Origin: Tribonema minus
Lineage: Eukaryota > Sar > Xanthophyceae > Tribonematales > Tribonemataceae
Length of the DNA stretch: 64,000 nt
Assembly (NCBI GenBank): GCA_017506865.1
Contig: JAFCMP010000525.1
Location: forward strand, 1,302,001 to 1,366,000
Direction of reading: 5' to 3'
A program made the position numbers and the translations under genes. Positions 1 through 10,000 of the stretch are shown here, piece by piece (position 1 is the first letter of the stretch; the number at the start of each line of letters is the position of its first letter). The notes beneath the pieces are model-generated. The model made no database searches. It was not told the DNA's origin and was given only the letters and a program-made list of their open reading frames with translations.

Positions 1-733
1 ACTAGACATCCAGGTTTATGTCCTTGTATTTTGTAGACGCGCCCTCCTTCCCCCCCCCTCCCCCCCCCCCCCGCCCGCAGCAGCCGCGTTGTACGCACCA
101 CCCCCCTTAACGACGAAAGCCACTTCGGCGGCCGTCGGCACTGCGCGCTGCCGCTGACATCAAACGCAGTGTGCAGCTACCGGCTGGCCCTGCGAGGGTA
201 GCTCGTAGCTCGCGCAGGCGCTGATGGCTGTGCTGTATTGGTATGTGTCTACTTGGGACTAAGGTTAGCAACACCGGCCACTTTCCGCGCCATGTGCTGG
301 CGGCGCGCTGCCCCAACTGCCCGCGCGGGTCTGTTGCATTTCAGTGCAGACGGCGGCGCCGCTGGGCGCACGGCTGGTGCATACCCTGACTGAATCACTG
401 CTGTGGCGCCTGCTCGTTGCGCTCCATCGCGTCCGCATATCTGCGGCACGCATGCGCGCCGACGACGGCCGCCCTCCGCGAGCGACCCCCGCGCGCGACG
501 ACGACGCGCATCGTAAATGCGACAGACGCGACGCGCAGCAGCAGCAGCAGCAGCGCGCCAGCAGCGTGCGCAAGGCGTTGCGCCGCGAGCAGCCAGAGCT
601 CCGGTGCGCGGCAACGCACCCGACCCGAAAACCCACAATCGAGGGGCGCTGCTCGTGAAGCGACGCGCCTTGCCGCGCTCACCAACCACTTGATCCATCA
701 ACAGACGCTTGCGAGGTCACGAGCCGTGCTCAC
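1..733. other. Left edge, no exon assigned
   Basis: It probably holds the downstream part of the minus-strand membrane-protein gene that begins at 2020. Open frames here are GC-driven and low in complexity (poly-Ala/Arg, a CAG run near 538-552). A degenerate copy of the 734 exon end and donor lies at 679-703. A C-rich homopolymer lies at 50-74. I see no convincing coding exon. Confidence 0.4.
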
Positions 734-2020
734 CAGCCACTTGATCGCGTAGCTGCTCGCCGTGGTGCGCCGCTTCTGCCGGCTGAGCGACGTTGGGTCC
801 ACGATCTCCCCCTGGTACAGCCGCACGAGCTCCGCGCTCATGAGGTTGACGCGCGGGAACGCCGTCTCCTCTCTGCGGCGCGCGGCACGCGAGAGAGGGC
901 GCGCGCGCGACGCGGCCATGTGAGAGCAGAATATCATTCTGAATATGCGATGCGTGCGCGACTTTCACGCATACTGCCGGCAATGTGAGAGCAGAGTATG
1001 CAATGCGGGCGCGATTTTCACGCGTACTGCCGACGAAGTGAAAGCAGAATATGCGATGCGTGCGCGGTCTTCACGCGCGCTGCGCACCGTCCGCGCGACG
1101 CGGTGCCAGGCAAGCAAGCTGCGTCTCCACCCGTGCGGCCAGCGAGCGCTGAATACTAGCCCTAATCGCGACACAGGTCGGCCGTGGCGCAAGCTCGAGA
1201 GCGGCGCCAACAGCTCAGATGGGCGCTGACGCAGCAAGTGCGCCACAGCTTCTTCCTGTCAACTGCCACATTTGCTGGCCTGCAAGAGCACCAGCAGCAT
1301 GACCCACCCACAACGTACTCAACTTCAACATCAATGACAAAACTGCCACATCGTGCACCACTGGCCTCCTGTCGCTAACACCAGCCCCACTGGCGCCCGT
1401 GAACGCAATGCTTACCACTGCTGCAGAAGGGGGGGGGCTGCTTCATCTGTGGTCGCAGAATCTGCACGCTCTACTCATCTGCTTCATCACATGCTGTGTC
1501 CTGGAACCCGGCTACAAAAATCATGCGTGCCAGTGTTGTGCCCTGCCCCCGCCTTGCCACCCCGCCGAGAGCTACCCACGCCTGTATGCTGCCAGTCGGA
1601 TGGGATCTCTGCGCAATACGCCGCCGCACCCTACATGCGTGCCTGTTCCATGGCAGCAATGGCGGCGCGCTCAGCGCGGCGCGCCAACTGCCGTAACAAC
1701 AAACCGCCCCCCCTCCTGCGCACCATCGCTACGTGTGTACTCTACTACACACGTGTGTTCGCGCGCCATGAGGGCCACGAGTTCAGTATTCGCAACGCGC
1801 ACGCAAGTGACGGCTGCCGACTCACATGACGGCTCCCCCGCGCACCATGGTCACCACGCAGTCCGTGCTGTCGCACGCGATGCGGCTGCTCTCGCTGTTG
1901 GAGCGGCACTTCAGAAACCCGAAGACGGACAGGAACAGGCCGAACAGGGTCCAGCACCAGCTCAGCAGCTTCAGGGGCGTCACCTTTGGAAGTTCCCGCA
2001 TCTGCTGCGACGGCCGCCTG
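734..2020 (-). CDS. Unrecognised single-pass membrane protein, internal exons only
   Basis: Two exons fit together: 1826-2020 (minus) and 734-872 (minus). The first ends with AT before a GTGAGT donor, the second follows a CGCAG acceptor, and the joined phase gives an isoleucine codon with no stop. The first exon encodes a hydrophobic segment (LSWCWTLFGLFLSVFGFL) that looks like one transmembrane helix, followed by a Cys-containing stretch (ACDSTDCVVT). The second continues as FPRVNLMSAELVRLYQGEIV and a basic SRQKRRTT segment. The second exon ends phase 0 at a GTGAGC donor, so more exons are expected, possibly off the left edge. I found no initiator Met; the start lies in an unseen upstream exon. 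I do not recognise the family. Codon choice is GC-rich like the neighbouring genes. Confidence 0.5.
941..1100. repeat. 53 bp tandem repeat, about three copies
   Basis: The word GAATATGCGATGCGTGCGCG starts at 941, recurs in altered form at 994 and nearly unchanged at 1047, each followed by a similar ATTTTCACGC-type segment. The repeat lies in the intron between the two membrane-protein exons. Confidence 0.8.
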
Positions 2021-3774
2021 CTGCGCGTAGCCAAGGTAGATCAGACATGAAGTATAGTCATGCAGGTGAATAAATCGGTAGAGTGGTGAGGAAGTGGTGC
2101 TGGTGCGTTTGCATGTTCGCCGTCATTTCGACCCTGCTGCACTCATCCTCAAAGGAGCGTGTACCTAAGTTTAAAGTTGAGTTTGCCAGCACATCAGGGC
2201 GGGCCACACGATTCCCCATGCAGCGCAGAGCCACCATATATGCCAACAGCAACAGTGGGGACGCAACTGCAGTTTGCGGCTGCGCATGCGCAGGCGTCGT
2301 TGTACAATTTGTGGGTGAGTCACTTCCCTCAGCATAACTTCAAGTGCAAGACCACGACTTGAGTGGACTAGTGGCCGTGCCAACGCAGCATCTTCTCAGA
2401 TTATTCTGCCATGTGCGCACTGCGTCGTAGAATCATTGCGAACAACGCAGCGTACTTCGTCGCATCTTGTACCGACTGAAGCGCATAAGCAGGCGGAGGT
2501 GGACTTGAAATTGAGCAAGCAGCGCTTACAGGCACGCTCAACTCTTCATGAGAGCGCAATCCAGCAAGCAGCTTCATGAGCAACACCAGCCTTCTAAGTG
2601 AGATTATATGAATCTGAGATGGAAAAGCACGACGCACTGTGGCTACTCGGGTCTGGTGTGCCATTTGAGTTTTCATTATGTTTTGTCACATTCATGAATC
2701 TTCAGTAGATGCCGTCGCGCCATGATTGAAAGCACGCCATCATGAGGTCTAACTGCTGCAGGCCACAATTTCTAGGTTAATCATCAATGACGAGGGTGCA
2801 GGAATGGGAGTCACGACATTGTTGAGCTGGCTTGCACAGTCCCTTTTTCTAAACAGGTTCAGTGGAGATTGTCAGCAGCGGCGTGACCAACAGCAGTTCA
2901 GTGCTGCACACCCTCTCACATGCAGCAGGTGATCAGTACTAAAGAGAACGAAGTCGTGCGTGAAAGCAGTAAAGATACAAGACAATCAAAGCCGACCCGG
3001 ACTCAGCTCCATCCGTGCTGCGCTGCCGCATGACAACACGACGCTGTAAATGGCTTTCTTCATAAAGCCGCAACTTAGAACATTACGCTGAAAGAGAAGC
3101 AGGTACATGCACCGGCCAGACCGACGATGTGCCTATTCTCCAGGGCGCGTCGCTCGCTGGAGATTACGTTCTATGGCAAAACACACCTGTACGCTCCGGG
3201 TAAATCAGTGGATTTACGTCGCAACATCGCTCCCGCTGCGTGCTTCCGTCCACAAGATAGTCTTCTTCTGGTGCGCCAGAGCCGCAGCAGCTCGCTTCTC
3301 GCTCTCCTTGCCAATCTTCTCGGCACATCAATGAATTGCTGAGCATCATCGCTTCCTCAATATGAAGTTAGCTCCAATTGGAGCTAGCTGCGAGGCGGAG
3401 GAGCTGTCCTGACCAGCGCAGGGGGGGTGCATTCGAATTGCTGCCAGCACTTGCAAAAATCTGTGAGGGCATCGAGGCAGGCCTGGAGAGTGCCGTCTTG
3501 GCTTCGGCTGTCCTAAGGGCGCTGTGAGGCACCAGTGAGTGTGCAACACCGGAGCTGCCGCCTGCTGTTGTATGCATGCCAATATAGCAATTTCCTTGTT
3601 GCATTGCGTGTCGATGGCCTGCGGTCTGCCGTGCCCAGCGTAAGTGCTCGAACACTCCCCGTGTTCTGGTGACAATCAACCTCAAGATCGGTGCAGCCAC
3701 TTTGGCATGAGATTTACTTGCTGCGTTTCGCTTTCGTGGATGCAGTGTCCGTGACAGGAAATGCCGGTATTGGC
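2021..3774. other. Unassigned region between membrane-protein gene and SmD3
   Basis: This segment is less GC-rich than the exons, with AT-richer stretches near 2440-3070. It must contain the upstream exons or promoter of the minus-strand membrane-protein gene and the promoter of SmD3. I found no exon supported by homology or phase. Confidence 0.4.
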
Positions 3775-5743
3775 ATGCCGGTCATATTGCTGCACGATGC
3801 GGAGGGAGCGGTTTGCACTGTGGAGGTCAAAAGCGGCGAGGTGTACAGAGGGATCTTGGACGAAGCCGAGGATAACATGAATATCCTCATGAAGGTCAGC
3901 AAAAGCTGCGTCTCTTGAACATGGTGCTTGCATCAGCAAACGCATTGGTGTAGCTTTTGATGGGCTGGCAAGATTTTGAGCATGATTTTTATCAGCAGTT
4001 GCCAGCGCGGCAACAGTGTCACAACACGGCGCGTTGCAAGGTCGTGCTGCACCACAGTTGTGGTCACCTGCAGGCTCACGATTCAAACGCGCATGCCGCA
4101 GGTAATGGCCGAATCCACTCATGCAAGCGTCTGGCCATGGAACTTGTCACAGGTTTGCAGTTGCTCGAGAAACCCTGCTTAGCGTGTAGTAGTGCCAGCG
4201 TGGGAGAAAGAAGCTGCGTCCATGTGTGCCATATTCTGGCCCCATTTGATTTGAATATGAACCGCAGGCCATTGCCACCAGTAAGCGCAAGAAGCGTGTT
4301 TGCCGCCTGCGGCACCTGCCGATGCGGTTCTCATGCGTCACGATCTTGAAGCTATCAGTAGCAGCGCTCACAATCGAGTGCGCGCGGTGCATAGGAGAAC
4401 TCATCGTCTGCTGCTGCGTGACATGGCACGCGATGCATCAAGACCACCACCGCAGGCCATGGCAGCAGCACCGTGTGCCGGCAGCAATGGTAGCGAAACT
4501 CGCATGAGAGGGCAGCTCCTCTGGTAGATGGCTCGCGCGGCATGTGCCAGCAGCCTCACTGCGGAGCGCTGCCGCAGCCGCCTCTGGACCGCTATAGTCA
4601 CGCTGTCGAGTCCGGCCGCTGTCAATGGTGCTGCATGCTACCTCATGCGCGCATGAGTACCATCTTGCCGCCCGCATCCAGCAGGTCATTCAAAGCCGGG
4701 ACGCGCCTGGTGCCCCAAGGCGCCGGGTTGCTCAGGCAGCGTTGCTGTCTCTCCACTCGCGCTGGGCCAGCAAGCATGCGCTTTCTCGGTCGAGTTGGCA
4801 GCTGGCGACACGCCTCCGCTCATTTGCGGCCACCAAGGACACGTTGAAGTTACATATGTCGGCCTTCACCTCCATGGTCAGCAAGATGCACGCCGCCGCT
4901 CAGACAGCGCTGCTGCCCCGTCTCTGGCCCCCTGACCCATTGACTGCAGTGCCCCCCCCCCCCCCCCCACCTCCCCCCCCCATCATTACGACCGCCACGC
5001 CAACGCCGCCGTCTCTTCTCTCGCGGACACGCAGGACATACTGAAGACGGACGTCCGCGGCAAGACGTCGACGCTCAGCAAGATGTACATCCGCGGCAGC
5101 CAGATCGTCCTCGTCATCGTGCCGGACATGCTGCGCCGCGCCGCCATGTTCAAGCGCATCGTCATGTGGCGCAAGTACAAGGGCAACCCGCCGTCGCTCG
5201 CGTCGTCCGCCAACACGGGGCAGCGCGCGGCGATCCTGCGCAAGGCCGCGGAGCGCATGTCGGGCAGGTGAGCGGCGCAATGCTGGGTGTGATTGCCGTC
5301 CCTCCCCCCCCGCGCTTTGCAGGGGCAGCATGAGCGGTTATCGGAGGCATGCCTCTCCTGCCCGTTATGCATGTGTAGCTTGCGTGCATCGCGATCGCCA
5401 GCGCGCGCGCGCTGTGCGCCGCGAAAATTGAGTTACGTCGTCGCGCCGTCGTCCTCGCGCGCGCAGGGGGCGAGACGCGGTCGGGGGACGGGGCGGCCCA
5501 CCAGGCGGCTCATTCAGCGCATACGGCAGCGGCGGACGGGGGGGCCCGCCCGGCGGCGGCAGGGGCGGGGGGTTTGGGGGCAGCGGCGGCGGCACGTATG
5601 GCGGCGGCGGCGGCGCCGGCGCCGGCGGGGGCTTTGGCGGGGGCGGTAGCGGGACTTTTGGTGGCGGTGGCGCCGGCGGTGGGGGGTTTGGTGGGGGAGG
5701 GGGCGGCGGCGGCGGGGGCGGACATTACGGCGCAGGGCGATGA
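3775..5743 (+). CDS. SNRPD3: Small nuclear ribonucleoprotein Sm D3
   Basis: Core spliceosomal Sm protein; it forms part of the heptameric ring on U1, U2, U4 and U5 snRNAs in the nucleus. Three exons: 3775-3894, 5035-5267 and 5467-5743, about 209 residues. Sm1 is seen as [18 protein letters not shown] and Sm2 as [17 protein letters not shown], both diagnostic of D3. After the Sm fold, D3-type residues ([10 protein letters not shown]) lead into a long Gly-rich tail with RGG-like units ending GHYGAGR and a TGA stop. Animal D3 is about 126 residues; the extra length is the Gly-rich tail and a short loop ([10 protein letters not shown]). The start is taken as the ATG giving [11 protein letters not shown]. 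The frame stays open upstream to 3691, and the preceding residues NAGIG resemble the SIG of other D3 starts, so a small upstream exon or earlier start is possible. Intron 1 is long (1140 bp) and ends in an oligo-C tract before the acceptor. Confidence 0.93.
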
Positions 5744-7069
5744 TGAGCGGCGTGCGTCGTCACAGTACCTAGTAGCAGCAGGTTGTAGTAGGGGGCCGGA
5801 GTTCACCGGCATGGTGATTCGGCGCATCGCCGCGTTAATGGACTCTCTGCACGAGGGCGCGCGTGTGGCTGCCTGCCGTTCTGCTTGGCGGCAAGCGTGT
5901 TGTGGTGGACTGCAATGTGCTGCTAGAATGTGCCTCCCGCCCTACACGATCGCAGCGGTTGTGTGCACGCCTTCAAGTTTGGGGACACTTTTGTGATTAC
6001 ACACGCTGATGCTCCCCACTGGTGTCACAGCGGTGGGAAGGCAGTCATGTGCATCATTGCAGCAACGCAGACCAGCGAGGGCACTTCAAGACTGGTATGA
6101 TGGTGTCAAGCAGCAGCCCCAGGGCAGACTGCTTGGGGATAAGGGTCTAGGGGCCTCAGGGAAGTTTTGTGGTACTTGGTCATGAACTTCTTGCCACAGG
6201 GTTGTAATGTTGCAATGTAACTTACACACATGTAAAACGCGCACACGCAGGGGACAGGAGCGTACGGACGTGGGCGTCAGTTCTGTTGCAGCTGCACTGA
6301 TGCAGTGAATGCTGGTAGCTAACACACAACTTTGCGCTCTCAGCGCTCTCAATGCCTTGTTGAGCTCTGTTCGATGAGTGAGAGGGAGGTTGTTGAAACA
6401 CTTTGTCTGCTACATAGCAGACACATGACTGTTGAAACACTCTGTCTGCTACATAGCAGACACATGATAGCGATTGGGTAGTTGACTTGCTGTCTCCCGG
6501 ACTTCAGTTAGAGTGCAGTTCATGACATGTTGGCATAAGCCTGCTGCTCTACTATCGTACACATCACAGATATTGTCAGTAAGATCGCTTGGAGTCTCCC
6601 AGGGCGTGGTGTTGACTAATGGCTTTTATGCCTTTCATACACATTGAGAGCTTTGGACAGTTCACTTGCAGTGTGCCCCGGGGCATAATTCTGCGCGTTC
6701 TGGACCGAGTTGATTCGTAGCTGAAGTGTGAAAACAATCCTTCATGTATGCAAATTCATGCCGCACTGTATCGAGCTGCCATACATGACAACGAGCAACT
6801 AGGGTTAGGTCAGAGATCCGAAGAAACGTGAAGTTGTTGCTCGACGCTGAAGATCCAGCTCGCTGCTAGTGGTCAGGCTCTGTCTCCCTGTAACATCCTC
6901 GTGGGTGTGAATCTCTTGACGGCAGCTCGTAAGCACAGGTGAGTCTACGGCCTGGCTGCACTCACTCGTCTGTCGAGGTGGATCGCCTGATGGGATTCTC
7001 TACTCAAACCCCTACGTGTGTGCTGGTGTACTTGCGGTCTTTGTGCGTTGTGCAGCAGCAGCGGGCACC
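5744..7069. other. Intergenic region between SmD3 and RPN6
   Basis: It holds the SmD3 3' region and the RPN6 promoter. No coding signal was found. The only structure seen is the hairpin-containing tandem repeat near 6390-6462 and a lone telomere-like word (AGGGTTAG) near 6800. Confidence 0.5.
6390..6462. repeat. 39 bp tandem duplication carrying a 20 nt hairpin
   Basis: The word TGTCTGCTACATAGCAGACA occurs at 6404-6423 and again at 6443-6462. It is a perfect inverted repeat (TGTCTGCTA/TAGCAGACA) with a two-base loop. Each copy is preceded by TTGAAACACT. It could be a small palindromic binding site or a cruciform-prone duplication; no function can be read from it. Confidence 0.85.
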
Positions 7070-10000
7070 ATGTGGGAAGAAAGGAAGGCGATGGAGGTGG
7101 ACCAGGAGGGGGAGGAGGTGAGAACATGTGTCCTTTGTCCAGCTTGTTCAACTTCTAGGACACATCGGCAATGTATCGATGGAAGCAACATAATGGTGGA
7201 GCGGCAATAGTTGCCGACAGGAGCGCATGCTGCACATATCTGATGAGCCGCACATCCGGAAGCTTGATTTGAAACCATGCCTGAGCCAAGGCAGTGAAGC
7301 GTCTTGAAGTTGGCACTTCTTGCTTTTTGCGCCATCCGGCCTTCATTGCACCTCTTCCTAGCCTGTGCATCTGCAAGCACCATGCCCTCTTCCACGTAGC
7401 CAGCACGCTCACGGAGGGCTTGACTATTGTGGCTGGAAGTACAACTCTGCGGAGAGCACAGCAAGCAACCAAATGCTTGCAGGGGATCAGTGTGGGTTGA
7501 CTGTTTGGTAATAAATCAGTATCCGCGTACGGCTGCGCAATCCACCTTCAACAGTGCCGACAGAGCGCACCGCTGTCGACGTCTGCGGCCAATGTGTCAG
7601 CTGCGCATGCCTGCACCAACACCAGCTGCCCCCGTTCACAGCGGCGATCCAATCACGCACCAGCATCACTTGCTCAGCGGCACCACTCCCGATGGTCAGC
7701 CTGCGACATTGCGCCGCCGCCGCCGCACGTGCTGCGCCGCACCATTCTTCACGACTTTTACTGTCTCATCCGCCATTTCATGGTGGCGACATGCGCATGT
7801 GCCCTGGCCGTCTCATCCGCCATCATCTCATGAAATCAACACGTATGCGCGCGCGCGCGCGTGCGCCGCAGGTCCCGGACGAGGGCCAGCTGCTGCGCGC
7901 GCGCCTGGAGGCGGCGGATAAGGTCGCGGAGACGGACGCGAAGGCGGCGCAGTCGCTGTATCGCGGCATACTGGACTACAAGGAAGGGGGGGGGGCGGAC
8001 GGGGGGGGGGGCGCGCACGAGGGCGTGCAGCGCGTGCGCGAGGAGAGCCTGTACCGGCTCGCCAAGACGTACGCGGACGAGCAGCAGTTCGACGAGGTCT
8101 CGGCGCTGCTGCGGAGCGCCAGCCCGTTCTTCAAGACGATTCCCAAGGTGCGCGCCGCATAGGCATGCATTTTGCGCCCTGCAAGGGGGTGGCCAGTGTG
8201 CGCGCGCGCCGCTGCCCCGCCGCCGCCGCCGCGGCAGGCAGGAAGCGCGCGGTGGTGGCATGCTGGCGCACAATCGGAAGTGCGGGTGGTCTGCCGCTTT
8301 GTGCTGCTGGTGCGTGGCGAGGACTTAGCACCTGCAACAATGCGTCCCGTTGGAGGCTCCACTTGTATATGCGTCCCACCAGATGCTCAACTTCAAGTGA
8401 CGTTAGCGCTGGGTCGCAAAGTAGCGTCGCCCTCCGCGCTGAAGCACTCTCACTCAAAGTGCATGTGTACACGCAGCAGCGCATCAGTTGAGCCTGCGGC
8501 GGCGCGGCGCAGCAGTGCGCCTTAGTCGCTGCCGTGTCGCCGACGCCAGCTTCGCGGATGCACCTGGTGCACTGAGCAGGCGCGAGCCGCCCGATGGAAA
8601 GCGCGGGGGGGGGCGGGGGGGGGGGGGGGGGGAGGGGGGGAGGAAGGGGAGGCGCTGCGTGCTCATACTGCACTTGTGCCGCACGGACTTTTTGTTGTGT
8701 GACTGCAGCTGGCAGTGTCTGGCGGTAGAGACGTCAGCTGAGCGCTGCCGCCTGCACGCCGCTTGAGCACATAGCGCACTTCAGCCGAGCACCGCGCCGC
8801 GTGGCCCGCTCCCATGATCCTCGCGTCCCCGCCGCTCAGTGCGCCGAGGCTGTGCGCATGGTGCTCTACGCCCCCGTGCCATGCGGCTCCACATGCTGGA
8901 GTCTTTGACCTGAACGCATGCGGTCTCAGACGAACACCCCCATTCACCGCACATCACTGTTGCGCCAATCAAAGGGGAGGCGCTGCGTGCTCATACTGCA
9001 CTTTTGCCGCACGGACTTTTTGTTGTGTGACTGCAGCTGGCAGTGTCTGGCGGTAGAGACGTCAGCTGAGCGCTGCCGCCTGCACGCCGCTTGAGCACAT
9101 AGCGCACTTCAGCCGAGCACCGCGCCGCGTGGCCCGCTCCCATGATCCTCGCGTCCCCGCCGCTCAGTGCGCCGAGGCTGTGCGCACGGTGCTCTACGCC
9201 CCCGTGCCATGCGGCTCCACATGCTGGAGTCTTTGACCTGAACGCACGCGGTCTCAGACGAACACCGCCATTCACCGCACATCACTGTTGCGCCAATCAA
9301 ACAGGCACGCCAAGCCAAGCAGCACGCACCGCCAAGGCTGTGCCCTCGGTGCTCGACGTCGTGCCCTTGCGACTCATTACGAGGGATAATCCAAACCCCC
9401 GCCGCTTGCAATCCCGACGAAAAGCGCCCGCAATGACAGTGATGATGACCATGCCTCTCTGCCACGCCGCGCGAGCAGATGCCGTGCCTTTGCGACTCAT
9501 CACGAGGAATGATCCAAACTCCCACCCGCCTGCCATCCCGACGAGCAGCACCTGCGATGACAATGACCATTTGCCGCGCCGCGCTTGCAGGCGCGGACCG
9601 CCAAGGCCGTGCGCACGGTGCTCGACATTGTGGGGCGCGCCGCGCCGACCGCGCTCGCGCTGCAGCTGACGCTGTGCGCGGAGGTCATTGACTGGTGCAA
9701 CGCGGAGAAGCGCACGTTCCTGCGCCAGCGCGTGCAGAGCCGCCTCGCGTCGCTGCTCTTCCAGCAGGGGCGCTACCAGGAGGCGGTCGCGCTCGTCAAC
9801 AAGTGAGTGCTACGTACTTCCGTTGACTCCTGATGTACCTCAGTATTGAAGTGTGTGTGACGCTCCTGCGCCAGCGCGCGCAGAGCCGCCTCGCGTCGCT
9901 GCTCTCTCAGCGGGGGCGCTACCAGGAGGCTGTCGCGCTCGTCAACAGGTGAGCGCTGCTGTCGGCTCTTCGCTCGTACCTCAATTGAAGCTACATAAGA

